From Armillaria gallica (Eukaryota; Basidiomycota; Agaricomycetes; Agaricales; Physalacriaceae): 64,000 nt of DNA. Below, one piece after another: positions 21,950 to 34,292 of the stretch. The position numbers and the translations under genes were made by a program. How positions within the stretch are numbered: the stretch's first letter is position 1; the number at the start of each line of letters is the position of its first letter. Where the stretch lies: assembly GCA_037576215.1 (NCBI GenBank), contig JBANDB010000003.1, positions 3,100,001 through 3,164,000 on the forward strand, written 5' to 3'. The notes under the pieces were generated by a model. The model was given only the letters and a program-made list of their open reading frames with translations. It was not told where the DNA came from and made no database searches.

Positions 21950-22531
21950 TGGATGATAATCAGAAAGCACTTGACGGCATCTCCAATGGGCATACCCACC
22001 AGAGACGTAGAAAGAATCTTAACTATTTTTCCAGAGTCGATAATTTCTTTAACCTAGAATTCAAATTAGCGTTGTGCGAAATACATCAGCACCTAGTCCA
22101 AACCATCCTCACCATAGCAGAGTGCTGGCCCTGGAGCTCGGCCATTGATCGCAAACCCTTTGCGTGAGCTTTCTCTGCAAACTCCAAAGTTTCCTTGGTG
22201 TTCCTTCCAGCAGGCCACTCAATGAAGAATCTTTGCTGGCATCAAGAACTGGGGTGAGAACGTCGTAATGGATAGGCGACCTGACGGAAACTGCGATGAA
22301 ATCGACATTGGGGTCGACAGTGATTTCGGACGTCAAGCCGTGGTACAGCGTTACAGGATGACCTATTACTTTGCTCTGTTTATCTGCCGATGCCTTAGAT
22401 GACTCTGGAGACGATGTGGATACTGCCGTGAGGCTGTATTTTTCATTCTTGAGCAGTGTTGGGGCAAGTAGAATGGATGCCCGGCCTTGCTTGGAGAGAC
22501 CGACAAATCTGACTTTGATTGGAGAAGTCAT
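21950..22531 (-). pseudogene. Gfo/Idh/MocA-type (GAL80-like) oxidoreductase remnant
   Basis: From the ATG at 22531: MTSPIKVRFVGLSKQGRA is a Rossmann-type start (the family G-x-G-x-x-G appears as G-L-S-K-Q-G). It is followed by YSLTAVSTSSPESS and VDFIAVSVRSPIHYDVLTPV, the pattern of NAD(P)-binding Gfo/Idh/MocA proteins and the yeast GAL80 regulator branch. After DASKD a one-base deletion shifts the frame. The continuation FIEWPAGRNTKETLEFAEKA, then SMAELQGQHSA, is readable in another frame to about 22120. An intron-like gap follows, then VKEIIDSGKIVKILSTSLVG down to about 21980. The C-terminal dimerisation/substrate domain is absent. Not functional as read. Confidence 0.7.
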
Positions 22532-22719
22532 GGTAAGAGTTCGATGTAGAAGTGCGGTGATGATGCTTGATAAATTTGCTTGTGGGCACAGCAGCATACG
22601 GGCTGCATATGTCTCGCAGCTTTCTAATGAACTTGTTGAGTCTCAAAACTCGACGCGCTCTCAAATTCCACCGGGCCGAGAGATGCATCTCGTGACAAGA
22701 CACACGTGAGTTCAACAGC

Positions 22720-23430
22720 ATATATTCCAACCATCAGCAGACTCTAGGCACAGGGGGGAGACGGCAGGTACTACCAAGTATCGGTCTCAGCACTTACTGG
22801 GGTAGAGGAACTGGTCGGAGACTCTGGCTGATCCAGTGTGCCACAGTTTTCTTCTTTTTGCTGATTATTCAACATAGTGGTACCTATTACATGTAGGACT
22901 ATCTTCGTCTTGCCGTGATCTATTGTTTTCACCATTGTCAATGAATATCCAGCTCTTCCAGTAAGAACGTACGAGTTAAGGAAAGACTTCCCAATTCTCC
23001 AACATCCTGTCAAAAAAAGGGGATCCAAAAGCTGTGCGAAAGAGCTGATGCAGCAATGCAAACCTATTGTCGGTAAGCTCTGGCGTGCCATAATGTTCTG
23101 ACAATGCGCCGAAGACATCAAACATGACATCAAGCTTGAGGTAACGCAAGGACGAAGGGGGTGTGGCAAGCACGGAAGGTCGGCAAAATGTTGTCATGCT
23201 CATAGCAAACATACCCAGGAAATAACAAGCAATTCACTTACAGGCACGTCAACAAGAGTACCACAGTCAAAGTCCATGAGAGTACACACAAGGGGTCTGC
23301 AAAGGCAGAAGATAACACTACAGCAATAAATGCAATGTATTTAAAGTGCACCGACGAACCATAGAAGGGGGTGGAGGGAAATGACGTACAGAAGTCGATA
23401 CATGTAGCAAGGAACTTCCTACCCAAAAGC
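22720..23430 (-). other. possible broken gene, unrecognised
   Basis: Two minus-strand frames overlap: 23212-22976 (containing FDVFGALSEHYGTPELTDNR and FFDRMLENWEVF) and 23169-22771. The first looks protein-like but I do not recognise it and cannot join it to clear exons. It may be a decayed gene upstream of the GAL80-like remnant on the same strand. Confidence 0.25.
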
Positions 23431-24266
23431 CAGGCCTTAAATCCCTTCTATTCTATTAACAGACTGCGATAGCAGTACCGGTCATAATGTAATATTGACT
23501 GTAGTACAAGAGAGCAACTAATTAATTACTACCTCTAGTGTAGCCGCCATGCTGGCATTAGGGGGGGCACTCATTGCGGCGGTTCTCCGCCCTCGCGCTC
23601 ACTGCTAGGATTAAAATAGGTTCCTCAAATCATTTGTAATCGTTATCCGATACGAAATTTGTTTCCAATTCTGTCTGGATAAATTTAGAATTCTTTTATG
23701 TGATGGGTTATTTTTACATTTCGTTCTTGGATGTTGTTCGATTCCATCAATCTCATTTTCATGAAGAATCCTGGACCTCCGATGTGAGCGCTATTCTTAG
23801 CCACTTGACCTGTCATATCACCTCCCACATTTCCGCCTTCATATGTTTTCTTCTGCCTTGTTATCTCTCACTACACATATGTTTTCTATGTTTTGTTTTC
23901 TGGAAGACTATGCCTCCTCAATACTCTTGCAACCACTAGCAAAAATCATTTTCTGTTCATCTCCGCAGAATGTTTGTGGGAATCATTTCCCAACATCATG
24001 CTCCGAGCTACACCCCCAAATATTAACCCAGCTGCTGGTACCACACTTGAAGTTTCTTCTGTACTTGCCCTCCCTTTCTGGCGAACATGTAACAGTCCAA
24101 TGTCCCTCGCAAGCTGGACAATGTAGCGCGGTCTAACTCCTGTCTACAAGAAGTCCGTCAAATCACATGAAGTCCCGGGCAATTTAACTCAGTAAGGTAA
24201 ATTTTCATATTATAGTATGAAACGTTAACAATGCTAAGTATGGATGGTAGATATCGCAACCTTGGG
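23431..24266. other. intergenic, no gene recognised
   Basis: Short T-rich frames occur on the plus strand only. I see nothing I can support. Confidence 0.4.
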
Positions 24267-25537
24267 CTACTTCTTCTTGGTCTTTGGTTTTGTGGTGCCA
24301 GGTTTTACCCTCGTCACACTGTCAGACCGGGTGCACTCAGCTAGGGTGAGGATCTCCTTAGGTGCAGGCCCAGAACAAAGTCTTTTCTCACGTGTTGACA
24401 CCAAAGTCTCCTCTTGAAAAACACATTTAGAAGGATGGGAGCGCTTCGCAGGCTTGGGAACGGTTTGTCCATCGGTGACGGGGTCTCCGTTTGCATTGAG
24501 CGCCTTCGAAACAGGAGAAAGAGTACCAGATGGCCGGCTGCAAGTGGGCTTAGCATGTAGCAAGGCTACAACTTGATCTGCGTCGCCGACTGTGTTCTGT
24601 TTAGTGGTGGCTGGGTTGAAAGAGGCAGCTGAAATGTCACTAAGTGGAGGCATAGGCACTCTGGGGGCCGGGTCGACTGGAGGCGAAGGGATGTCGTCAG
24701 AATCGCCGTGAACTTCTTTCACACGTTTGTCGATGTTATCAACACTGAGACCACAAGTGATGGGTTCTTCACTCTGCTCATTCGGTACTGGTGTCTCGTC
24801 CGTATCCACAACCATGTCTGGCGTCAATGAGGGTGACCTGTCGCCAGGCGGGGGTATAGGCATACTGGGGGAAGGGTTGGCTGGAGGCAAGGGGACTTTG
24901 GCGGAATTACCCAGGACTTCTTCGGCATGTTGCTCCATGTCATCAATATGACCAAGGGGAGTGACTTCATCATCCTTCAGGCGATGTCCTCAACTACAGG
25001 CAAATATACCTGTGAGAAGACTGCAAAGCATATGGCATTTCTCTGTCATAACGCACAGCCCACCACTTCCCCAATCTGGTACTTTAGTGCCTGCCAGAAT
25101 GCCACCCACTTTGTATCTGGGCGAAATTTTTTTTTTTCACCTTGCAAAAGCCCATTTTCGTGCCTTTTCACAGCATGTCCCACATTTACTGCGAAATTGC
25201 TTTCATACCCAGGAAATGTGTTCCAATCTATCTTTTGACCCCTCATTGTTGATATCTCCCCTAGCGACCCCCCAATAAATCTTATACTTTTACAACACCT
25301 TGCCATTTCCTCAGTCTTCTTACACCAGTCTCTCGGAGTCACTGCCTTTGTTTTCCCACCCACATGTCTATGGTAACGCTGCCATGCCCCACGCTGTTTC
25401 CCTCTCTCCAACATCATGAACGAACAACCAGGCGAACGCAATCTCCCTACCTCCCTGATATACGCCTCTTGTGCACCTCGCCGCTTCCCGAAGGACTTCC
25501 TGCGTACCGCGCGCGACTCGTCTTCTCTACCACCCAC
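24267..25537 (-). CDS. hypothetical low-complexity protein
   Basis: The C-terminal part is a 223-residue frame (24938-24267) rich in Pro, Ser and Asp. It carries two diverged copies of an internal module: EEVLGNSAKVPLPPANPSPS, then MPIPPPGDRS; and KEVHGDSDDIPSPPVDPAP, then PMPPLSDIS. It ends in a basic tail (KPGTTKPKTKKK). An upstream frame on the same strand (25537-25046) reads GQKIDWNTFPGYESNFAVNV and KWVAFWQALKYQIGEVVGCA, and may be a 5' exon joined through introns near 25040 and 24990. The junctions are not certain. No family recognised; nuclear or scaffold-like by composition only. Confidence 0.35.
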
Positions 25538-26079
25538 CTATCGTTTCCAACATCCCCAACGAAACAGTACTCCCCTCTTTTTTAGCACCACACCGACTCC
25601 CTTCGTATTTTCCTTGACGCAAGCTCAAGGTACCTCCTCCCATTTCCTCACATCTCATCGCCACACCACGTCTTGGCTATCCGCCTGCGATCCCTTCTTT
25701 CGTCATCGTACCAACCTCGTGGCGTAACAATCATTTGATAATGTCGACAATGGACAGACAAGTCACCATTGAAGTCTCTTCTACCATAAAGGTGTGTCAT
25801 AATCCAACCTTAGTACTGATGACTTCTCAGTCCTATATCATTGCATCGTCCTTGTACTTAGACCAACACAGCATCGACTTCCTTTTTCCTTTTGATACGA
25901 TGCATTATTTTCGCCCTTGGTTGTAATGCATCCAATGCCAACTCCCCTGTGTTCACACACTATCTATTATCTATGCATTATCTATCTATTGTCCTGTGCT
26001 GTGACTGCCCACGTGCCTTCATCACCTTAAGGTAGCCATATACCACTTTGTGTGTACGCCATTTTCCTCACACGTAAGT
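25538..26079. other. intergenic left of satellite array
   Basis: C/T-rich sequence with no supported gene. It leads directly into the 130-bp repeat array. Confidence 0.35.
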
Positions 26080-26870
26080 ATGCCATCCCCATTGTCTTGA
26101 GACAGACAGCCCATTTCCCTCTGCGTGACCGAGCTCATTATTCGCCTAAATGGCATCTTGTCTGTGTTCAGACTGACGCTGTCTACCCTAAAGACGCTGG
26201 TCCTGTGAATATGCCATTCTGACTGTCTTGAGATAGACGACGTGTTTCCCTTCCGTGTGACCAACCATAGCGTTCGCTGAAATGGCATATCGTCTGTGTT
26301 CAAACAGATGCCGTCTACCTTAATCCTAGTCCTGCAAGTATGCCATTCTGACTGTCTTGAGACAGACGACTCGTTCCCTTTCGCTTGACCGAGCCCACTG
26401 TTCGCCCAAATGGCATTTCATCTGTGTTCAGACTGATGCCGTCTACCGAAAGTCCTGGTCCTGCAAGTATGCCATTCTGACTGTCTTGAGACAGACGACT
26501 CGTTCCCTTTCATGTGACTGAGCCCACTGTTCGCCCAAATGACATTTCGTCTGTGTTCAGACTGACGCCGTCTACCCTAAAGACGCTGGTCCTGTGAATA
26601 TGCCATTCTGACTGTCTTGAGATAGACGACGCGTTTCCCTTCCATGTGACCAACTATAGCGTTCGCCGAAATGGCATATCGTCTGTGTTCAAACAGATGC
26701 CATCTACCATAATCCTGGTCCTGCGTGTATGCCATTCTGACTGTCTCGAGACCGACGACTCGTTCCCTTTCGCATGACCGAGCTCAATGTTCGCCAAAAT
26801 GGCATCTCATCTGTGCTCAGACTGGTGCTCCTTACCTTCAGATTTTCCTGTGAACCTCCCACAACACTGG
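26080..26870. repeat. satellite array, about six units of 129-130 bp
   Basis: The marker GCCATTCTGACTGTCTTGAG (or a close variant) recurs at about 26082, 26212, 26342, 26470, 26600 and 26729, so the period is 129-130 bp. Each unit holds an ATGCCATT near the start and an AATGGCAT about 70 bp later. It also carries two small perfect hairpins: CTGTCT-TG-AGACAG (for example 26352-26365) and TCTG-TGTT-CAGA (for example 26421-26432). Units differ by scattered substitutions. No open frame is conserved across the units. Confidence 0.85.
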
Positions 26871-27022
26871 TGAATTGGCATTTCTTCTGTGTTCACGCAG
26901 GTCACAGTACAATTTCCTTCACAATCTAATCAGACAGATATAGTGAGAACCTGTCAGTCATTTCTACTGTACTAAATTATACATCGACTATTATCAGCGT
27001 TCCCGTGCATGCGTCACCGTCT

Positions 27023-29806
27023 TCAGGTCACCATACTGCTCATAACCCAAAGAACGTCCTCCACTGCAGCCTCCCAGCTCTTCATGCGCATCAATCCCAT
27101 ACCGTAATGCTTCGTTATCAATTCCCCCCACCACTTTAGACAGATGAGCACTGTCATCAATCCGTTCGCCCCCGGATGCCACAGGTAGCCCCATTCTCCA
27201 TTACCGACCTGATGATCAAGTTCCAAACATCCTTTCACCCCCGAGATGCCTCTCCACTCTGGTTGAAGCACCTTCCACCAGGCCCACCACAAGTCTCCCA
27301 ACGATTTCAGATCCTTCCGACCTAGTTCTGGCACGTAGTCCACGCCCCGTTTCCGCTTTTGCCAGGAGCCGACCTCCGCCGGATGAAGCTCGCTCGCTGA
27401 TTGAGGGCCGATACTGGACCGAGATGTGACGAATCCCTGACGACCTTCGACAAGCATCCAGAACCACATTATGTTGTCCCATTCATCTCCCAACGATGAC
27501 AGCAACGGCGACTTCAAAGTCTCTCTCGCCTTCTCAAACCAAGCTGGCCAATTACCATCTTCCAGGCTGGCGGCGTCCTCTGGGCTTAAGGTAGGCTTCT
27601 GTCGTTGAACCGGTAACATAATGCTCGAACCCTCAAAGGGATTAGGCATATCATTGGGACCAAATACTGGTATGCGACCAAATGAAATTGATTTCATAGG
27701 CCACGGTGGCAGCGAGTCCAAACCCTTGCGAGAAGATCCGCTCGCCATGGGCGAAGCCTTCTGAGAAGACCTTCCAGCCAAAGGAGACATCAGCCGAGCA
27801 TTCAAAGCCCCGATCCCCTTCAGCCGAGGATCAATAGCCGTGCTAGAAGGTGTCGGAGCTTGGCGATGCATCTGTGAGGACTGCCGAACAGGCGTCTGGA
27901 CAGCTTGGGGACCCTTCAATCGAGGACTTGCTCGTATTGGAGATTGGAATGGTGACTGGATGAACACCCTTTTCTGTGCTGAGGACACCGGTCCATGTGG
28001 AATTTCTGAGGGAGGGGAAGGGGGAGGTTGCAATGGAGATTGCAGTGGAGGAGGAGGAGGAGGAGACCGCTGTGCAACGGGGCCAGTAGACCCAGACATC
28101 TTTGCCAAACTTGCCCCAATATCCGCAACAACCTTCTTTGAAACGGTGTCTTTTTTCTTCTTCCCCCTTGAGCCCGCACTTGTCTCCGTAAAGTTCGCCT
28201 GACCTCCGCCCGTAGTCTTCGCCTTCTTCTTCATTGTCGCCTTCCCATCATCTGTGCCTCTCTTCCTCTTCCCGTTCTGCAACGGGTCTCTGACTGTCTC
28301 CTTGGCACTCTTGGCAGCACATCCACCTTTCTTCAGAACCGGTGCCGTCTCCGCCTCATCATCGGAAAAGTGCTCATCTTCCAATTCCAGCAATCCCTTC
28401 AAAATATCCACCTCCTCATAGGGAACTGTACCTGAGTTCTCCGCGGTGTCCATGGTGTCCTCGGCGCCTGGTAGAGCCTGTGCTACCTCATCTTCTCTGT
28501 CTGGATGTCAAAGTCAATAGTCTGTCAAACACTTCATAAAGATATTACTCACCATAACATTCCACAAGGAATTCTCCGAACGCCTCCAAACAGCGAGTGT
28601 AGCGCCCAGCATTCCCGCTGAACTTGATGGGGACGGGACTTTTATCCTTTCCATGGGTTTGACTGACAAACCACATATGTTATCACTGAAGCACCAATCA
28701 GAAAATGTAGAGGCACGTACACAAGCATATTCAGTTTCCCCCCTCTTCATGGCTCCGACCCACCCATGACCATCAAGATTTTCATTCCTGAGAGCATCGC
28801 TACCCGCTCTAAGAAGGGGGTCATAAGGGTACCAAAGTGATCGATGAGACTGTGATTGACGTCAAAACCAGACTTCCACAGAGTAAAGCAAAAGACTTAC
28901 TTTTGCGCTTCTAGCGGCGGCAAGGGATTCTCCATTAGCCCCCTCATGCGATCCCGGTCTTCCTGTGCCTTGACTTTTCCTTCAGCAACCCGAGCCTTGT
29001 AAGAATTCTGGGTCTCCTTCGGCAGCGCGGCAAACAACGAAGACATATGCGCAGCCTCCCGACCCGCACGCAAATGCGTAGGTTCACCTGATTCCTTGAA
29101 CTTGTCTCTGAACAACATACGCTCCGTCTTGCCCTCTTCCTTTGCCCAAAGCTGATAAGGTGCCATCCCCTTCAGTGTCCCAGGCTCTACACCATTCAGT
29201 CGGCCCAGAAGGATATCCATCGCGTCTGCACCCGTCTTCGCCGAAACTGACTTCGCCTTCTTCGAACCACGTGCCTTCGTCGCCTCCTTATGCAGCCAAT
29301 TCAACACCGACACTCTATCCCATGCTATAACCGCCATCCTGAGCAGTTGATCCTTCTTGCTGAGCGGTTCCACCAGGTCGTAGGGCTTCTCGGGCAGGAC
29401 GTTCATTGGCAGGCGAAAGTCGAAATGCATATGAAGATCGTTGCAGGCAGTGTCCACATATTCCTTCGCTTGTGCCGGAGACTCCTCATAGAGCTCGATG
29501 AAGTGGGGTAAGTGTCTCTCCAGCAATTCGAAAGCCGCTCCCTTGATCCACCCCTTCTTGTTTTCGGGAACCTCAGGCAGTTCATCAGTCTCGACAAGCT
29601 CCTTGCGAACGGTGTCAGGAGAGGGCTCCCGAGGCGGAGAGCGAGCAGGAGAGCATAGCGATGTCGGGCCAGCAGCAGGCGAATGAGGGCGCGTAGCAGG
29701 GACAGGATGATCACTAATGACGCTATTATTAACAACACAAAGAAACAAATGCAATCTGTGACGCTTACCTCCCACCGTTCATTTCCATGAGGTCTGTTGA
29801 TTGCAT
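27023..29806 (-). pseudogene. large W-family gene with one premature TGA
   Basis: ATG at 29806. The main exons are within 29720-28911, 28854-28687, 28630-28561 and 28506-27023, with short GT-AG introns. The order matches the gene at 7165: KKGWIKGAAFELLERHLPHF; VLNWLHKEATKA; a YQLWAKEEGKTERMLF/ETQNSYKARVAEG helical region; FLERVAMLSGMKILMVMGGS; a Lys-rich and Pro/Ser-rich middle; and a C-terminal WWKVLQPEWRG, GANGLMTVLICLKWWG domain. At 28749-28747, in the conserved GGSEP-stop-RGG segment, a TGA sits where a CGA (Arg) would be expected. Apart from this the exons join in frame, so the gene is either freshly inactivated or makes two shorter products. No RNase H1-N gene lies in its upstream flank, unlike the other two long copies. 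Confidence 0.65.
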
Positions 29807-31413
29807 TCTCCAATAGGGCTCTATAGGTCTCTTGTGCACGTACTAGTGGTTGACAACGAAGATGGCAAGCTCCTACGATGAACGTGAGGCTACCTCAGAA
29901 GCCGTCCGCCCAGCTCTTCTTGTACATCCCCGCTGCTCATTTGGCATCCTGGATGACTACTGACCGTCCTGCTTCTCATGCAGATGAACACATGCATACG
30001 CTTGTGTCACTGTGGTTGCCAACTCCTCGATGATCGTCACCTCGCTTCGACTCGTCTTGCTCTTTCCTTTCACAGTACTTTGCCAGATTCATCTGTTACA
30101 GCTACGCCGTCTCCTTCGCTCGTATTAGCAAGGCCGTCTTTACCACCAATGAATGAAATACCTTTATTTGGACTGAGGCTCAGTCAGGCACAGGACAGAC
30201 TCGATAAGTCACGAAAACACACCAATTTTGTTCTTTAAAAACAATCCAAATAAAATTTAGCACCGGCCAACCCTGGCCAACTGTCAGTAGCTCGTCCGGC
30301 CTACGTCAGGTTCTACAACTTTGCTCGAATCACTGCCAGCCTCTGTTCCGGTCGTAAGAGCGCCCAATTCCATTGCACTGTCTCTCCATCAGTTCGTCCC
30401 ACCGCAAACCGGCCGGCGCATCGCAGAGAAAACCGTGTTCGGTCGCTGAGATGATGGAGCGAAGATATTGACCACCAATACGGACGTCTTGACGAGGGTC
30501 CCCTATCAGTAGAAAAACATCAGTGTCGGAGAAGGCCTCCACCAAGTAGATTACGCATCTGAGAGGCCTTGGTATACACTCTGTCGAGCCTTTCTTGCGA
30601 GCACTATCTGCTAAGAGAGCCCTGAGGTGTTCATGAGATGAGGTCAGATGTAACGCATGCGGTATGAACTCACAGAGACGGGTTGGGCCTGTCGGTCATG
30701 TTGGTAATTAAAATGAAAATAAAAAGTAGAACCTGTGCGCGAGAGCCTAGAACTCCGGCCATCGGACCGGCCACGTGCGAAATGCATCATTTCGATGAAG
30801 AATGTTCTTGCTGCGCAACATTTTGGCTATTTCCACCATCTCCCGTTCAGTCCCTTGCGGCGAATAATACGGCAAAGATAACGCGCATTGGTGTACGGTA
30901 TACCCTTAGGGACTCGCTTGACAGTACTCCCACAATGAAGGTAAGGTCAACCTACAACCTTCGACAACGCAGTATAACTCCTTCAGTACTTATCCTTTAA
31001 CAAGGCGAGCCTCCAATATCAAGTGTTCACATTGGTTCGTCTCTTCATTCCTTTTGGACTTTATAGAAGACCTTTCTAGGACTCTATTTGGTGATCAAAT
31101 ATCCCATGGCGAGGTATCGGGCGGCTGGAAACGTCCATCGACACCCAAGTCTGTTAGGTTTCTCACAGTGAGCAAACCTTCCATTGCACCTGGGATCCTT
31201 CCACATCTCTCAATCCACTCCCAAATTATATGCACGTGGAGCGTTTACAACGCTCGATGTATCATCCCTACATACCACAGCCCGCTCTCCCACCAAACAC
31301 ACTACAACGAATTTCTATTGTACCATTGGTCTCACCACCAGGCTAACCGGCAACGCAACCGGATGTGCGCCTTCCCATCCTTATGCCTTAGTGAGGCTCA
31401 TAATGCTACCACC
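29807..31413. other. intergenic, no gene recognised
   Basis: This is the spacer between the minus W-family gene and the plus small-family gene. A minus frame at 30545-30330 (containing GGQYLRSIISATEHGFLCDA) looks protein-like but is isolated. Other frames are short and overlapping. Confidence 0.35.
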
Positions 31414-32139
31414 ATGCCCCCGGGTCGGCCATGTCTCTATCATACCGCTGAAGAGCGAAGAGCAGCGCTACATCAGAGTCAGACTATTTACTGTACCCTG
31501 TAAGCAAACTTCTCATTTTTTTCATTCAGTTCACCAATGCATCACTCCTTCAGTCATTCAGACAAGAGAAACGCTCATCGTCGCTGTCAATGCCGCACTC
31601 GCCGTGTCGAAGTAGAGTCGTCCGATGAAGGTGCAGACACTGGGGCAGACGCTGGAGTACCTGAGGTTGAGGAGGACAAACGGTAAAGTCGTTCTCTGCG
31701 TTCGCCATGCATGAAACTCTGACTTTCTGACTTCTGACGCAGGGACCAACGGGAACGATATTTGCGACTCGCCAACAATGCCCTCAATCGCATCTGCACA
31801 ATTCAAGGTCAGCTTCACCTCAGGATGGGCATGCCCCTCGTCAATTGGCTGGACAATCTTTGTTGCCTTATCAAAACCGACCCTGACCCCGCTGAAGTGG
31901 TTCAAGAAGCCTTTCAATTAGTCAAACCGAGCTATGTTCAAGCGCGCCAGGCCGAACGTCGCCTCTCTTACGCAGATGGGGAAGGATTCATATGCATGGC
32001 TGCTCGTCCGGCCTTGACCTCAGTCTTGGACGCCTATCGGTATGTCATAGATATAAAGGATTGGCAGGTTATGCAATGGGGAGATTTTGCGCAATCTCAT
32101 CGACATCAACTCTTTGCTTATCAACGGGACCTTTATTAG
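31414..32139 (+). CDS. hypothetical protein, TPEEK/RNR/RRR small family (member T)
   Basis: Exons 31414-31499, 31554-31682 and 31743-32139 join in phase to 203 residues. The start MPPGRPCLYHTAEERRAALH aligns with MAPPKKYRTPAEKRQAIRDK of the gene ending at 2110. It is followed by a basic stretch across the first intron (HSDKRNAHRRCQCRTRR), an acidic segment (SSDEGADTGADAG), then RDQRERYLRLANNALNRI and MGMPLVNWLDNLCCLI, the last resembling the WLE motif of the other members. The introns sit at equivalent places to those of the gene at 1311. Function unknown. It lies head-to-head (1.6 kb apart) with the W-family gene starting at 29806. Confidence 0.6.
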
Positions 32140-32403
32140 TTTTGTTATCTATCAAAAATCTGTACCTTTTGCATCTGTGGTTCTACTTTGGTATTTGCCA
32201 AACGTTGCCGAACAGAATATCCCGAATACTTTGGAAGTTATCCCGTCGGCACGCGGGCATTGCCAGTGTACTGTATAGTTGATCAAGCCACCTGTCATTC
32301 ACAGTTGGCTCGGTCTGTTGGGCCTAGATATTTGTTATTGTGATATCTCAGAGGTTTTAGCCGGTGCCAAGCGACATGAAGGTTTGTGATATCCTCACCC
32401 CTG

Positions 32404-33285
32404 AGACTAAGATCTGATGACTATGTTTAGCTTCAGCTCCCTGACTTCGACTATGATGAAGACCAAAAAGCCTTGCTCGAGCGGGTTTGTGTCGTGTACA
32501 AGGATGGTTGCGACGAGGCAGCCGAGACTGGCAGCCAGGTTCACGCGGACTACATCTTCACCTCGTTCACCAAGGAGTGGTTTGCCAACCATCCAGTAAC
32601 GGGTAGAATGGCCGAGGAGCGGTTTGTAGCCGAGGAGGAAAAAAAAGAGGTACGTCATGTCAAATAGTCGCTGGTCTCTGTTTTGACGAGCCATTTGCGT
32701 TGCCAGGAACTTCATACTGCACTCCTCGCAGCATATGCCGAACGCCAGGCGACTTGGGCACCCCTTGCGCAGACGTCCCGCTTCGACCGCCAAGACAATT
32801 TGGCATGGGACCTATATGTTGCCACGCTGCAACCTTCACGTGACACTGACGCGTCAGGAGAAAGCAACTCTTCGGGCAGCGGCAGTTCAATGTCGGAAGA
32901 TTCGTCCTCTTCCAGCGAGGGACCTGGGAGTCCGACAGACCAGGAGAAGTTGCCGGAGCAGACTGTCACTATGTGGGCAGCCGAGGTACTTCAAGCCGTC
33001 AACGAAGACGAAGCGACGCGTTACTGGGAGTTGGATATGGTGGCAGGCCGCTCTTCTCCGGTCGACTATGGTGCATTCTGGGCACGAGAGGCGGCTGTAG
33101 AGGACCACATCCTTGAGTGGTTGACTGGGGTGCGGGAGGATGAGGCGCGTCGAGAGCGATTACACGCTTACCTTGACAACCTGGACGCTGAGCTCAAAGC
33201 CATCGACGATGCCTACCCCATACCCGACCCGCTGTTTGAATGGTGTGGCATGGAGGGGTACAACATGGCTGGGTTTCTTATGTAA
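32404..33285 (+). CDS. hypothetical acidic protein, 5' end uncertain
   Basis: From an acceptor near 32429 the frame reads LQLPDFDYDEDQKALLERV...FTSFTKEWFANHP to about 32650. It then joins through a GTACGT...CAG intron to ELHTALLAAYAERQATWAPL, a Ser/Glu-rich linker, LDMVAGRSSPVDYGAFWARE and a C-terminus rich in acidic helices ending AGFLM. A possible upstream exon at 32140-32340 (CTFCICGSTLVFAKRCRTEY, then TRALPVYCIVDQATC) has a cysteine-rich pattern, but I could not find a splice that keeps the frame. I do not recognise the family. Its neighbours are a small-family gene (left, same strand) and a convergent minus gene. Confidence 0.45.
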
Positions 33286-33399
33286 TCAGTGGTACATACT
33301 TGTGCATTATCATAGAATGTAACGCTGCGCTTGACTAAAGATTCACACATGCATGGAAGGGATAATGGGAGGCGAGTTGTTTCTACTGAGGGGTACATA

Positions 33400-34121
33400 T
33401 TACATCCAGTGAACCTCCACCAACCTCAGCGCATTCTGCATATCTGATGCCATTGGGGCGTCTTTCAGCGATGGGAATAGCTCATCGATCAAATCGTGCA
33501 AGTACCACATCAGCACAAACATGCGCTCTATGCTCCCAGTTTCCCCTTCCGGATGAAGATTGGGATTCGACCAGCATTCTTCCAATGCCATCACAAACAG
33601 TGACACGATCTCCTGCAACCAGAGTCAGTCCGTCCTTGCATGTACGATAATAAGCTGACTCACCTTTGATCACAGTGTCTTCTCCTCGAACTCCAGCTCG
33701 AACAGGAGCGGATCATCCTCAATGGGCCACTGATGCCAGAAAGCAGCAAGAATCGTCACGAACCAGTCGCGAATGGGATGCTCTCCCATCCCAAGGGGGC
33801 GGCTGAAGAGGGTTACCTCGAACTTGGGCCCAAGCTGCGAGAAGTGCTCGTACTGCTCGTCCGAGAAGAGATGCATCAGGGTGTACCGACGCGTGAGGAT
33901 AAACTCCAACCTAGAGGAGTTAAGGGGTCGGCAACTTAACCACAAATGGAAGAGACGAAATTGAAATGACATACGGGGCAACATCACTGCAACCGAAATC
34001 CGATGTCAGGAACGCCATCAAGAATAACAAATTGCACTCATGTCCACTCAGACGAGGACTGGTTGGACTGGTTGGCCTGAGGAGCCAGGACAGAGGCAGG
34101 AGGTGTTGGGTTAGAAGACAT
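33400..34121 (-). CDS. hypothetical protein, possible frame defect
   Basis: ATG at 34121 (MSSNPTPPASVLAPQANQSN). Short exons then join in phase to LEFILTRRYTLMHLFSDEQY, FSQLGPKFEVTLFSRPLGMG and a Trp-rich WFVTILAAFWHQWPIEDDP, ending at TGA near 33670. A following frame (EIVSLFVMALEECWSNPN, then RMFVLMWYLHDLIDELFPS, 33618-33400) looks like the last exon but needs a different phase, so either the junction is unusual or a small indel is present. I do not recognise the family. It is divergent from the KDZ transposase at 34293 (171 bp between starts) and convergent with the gene at 32404. Confidence 0.45.
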
Positions 34122-34292
34122 CAGGCAGGACTTCAAGGGGAAGATGTTGAGCGAGTACTCCCTTCATCCTGCCTTTTACTTTCCCATTACCGCAGCGCTT
34201 GAAAGTACCCACGTGTACCGGGTATGGCCAGGTACACCATTGTTTACATGCTCATTTTGTATCTGTATTTTCACTGGTCTTAATCTCTGGAA

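Noticed and set aside
24267..24938. Silencing or chromatin protein based on a Lys-rich tail
   Set aside because: Composition alone does not support a function; kept only as a hypothetical low-complexity protein.
26080..26870. CRISPR-like array
   Set aside because: The whole 130-bp unit repeats, without unique spacers, and the genome is eukaryotic.
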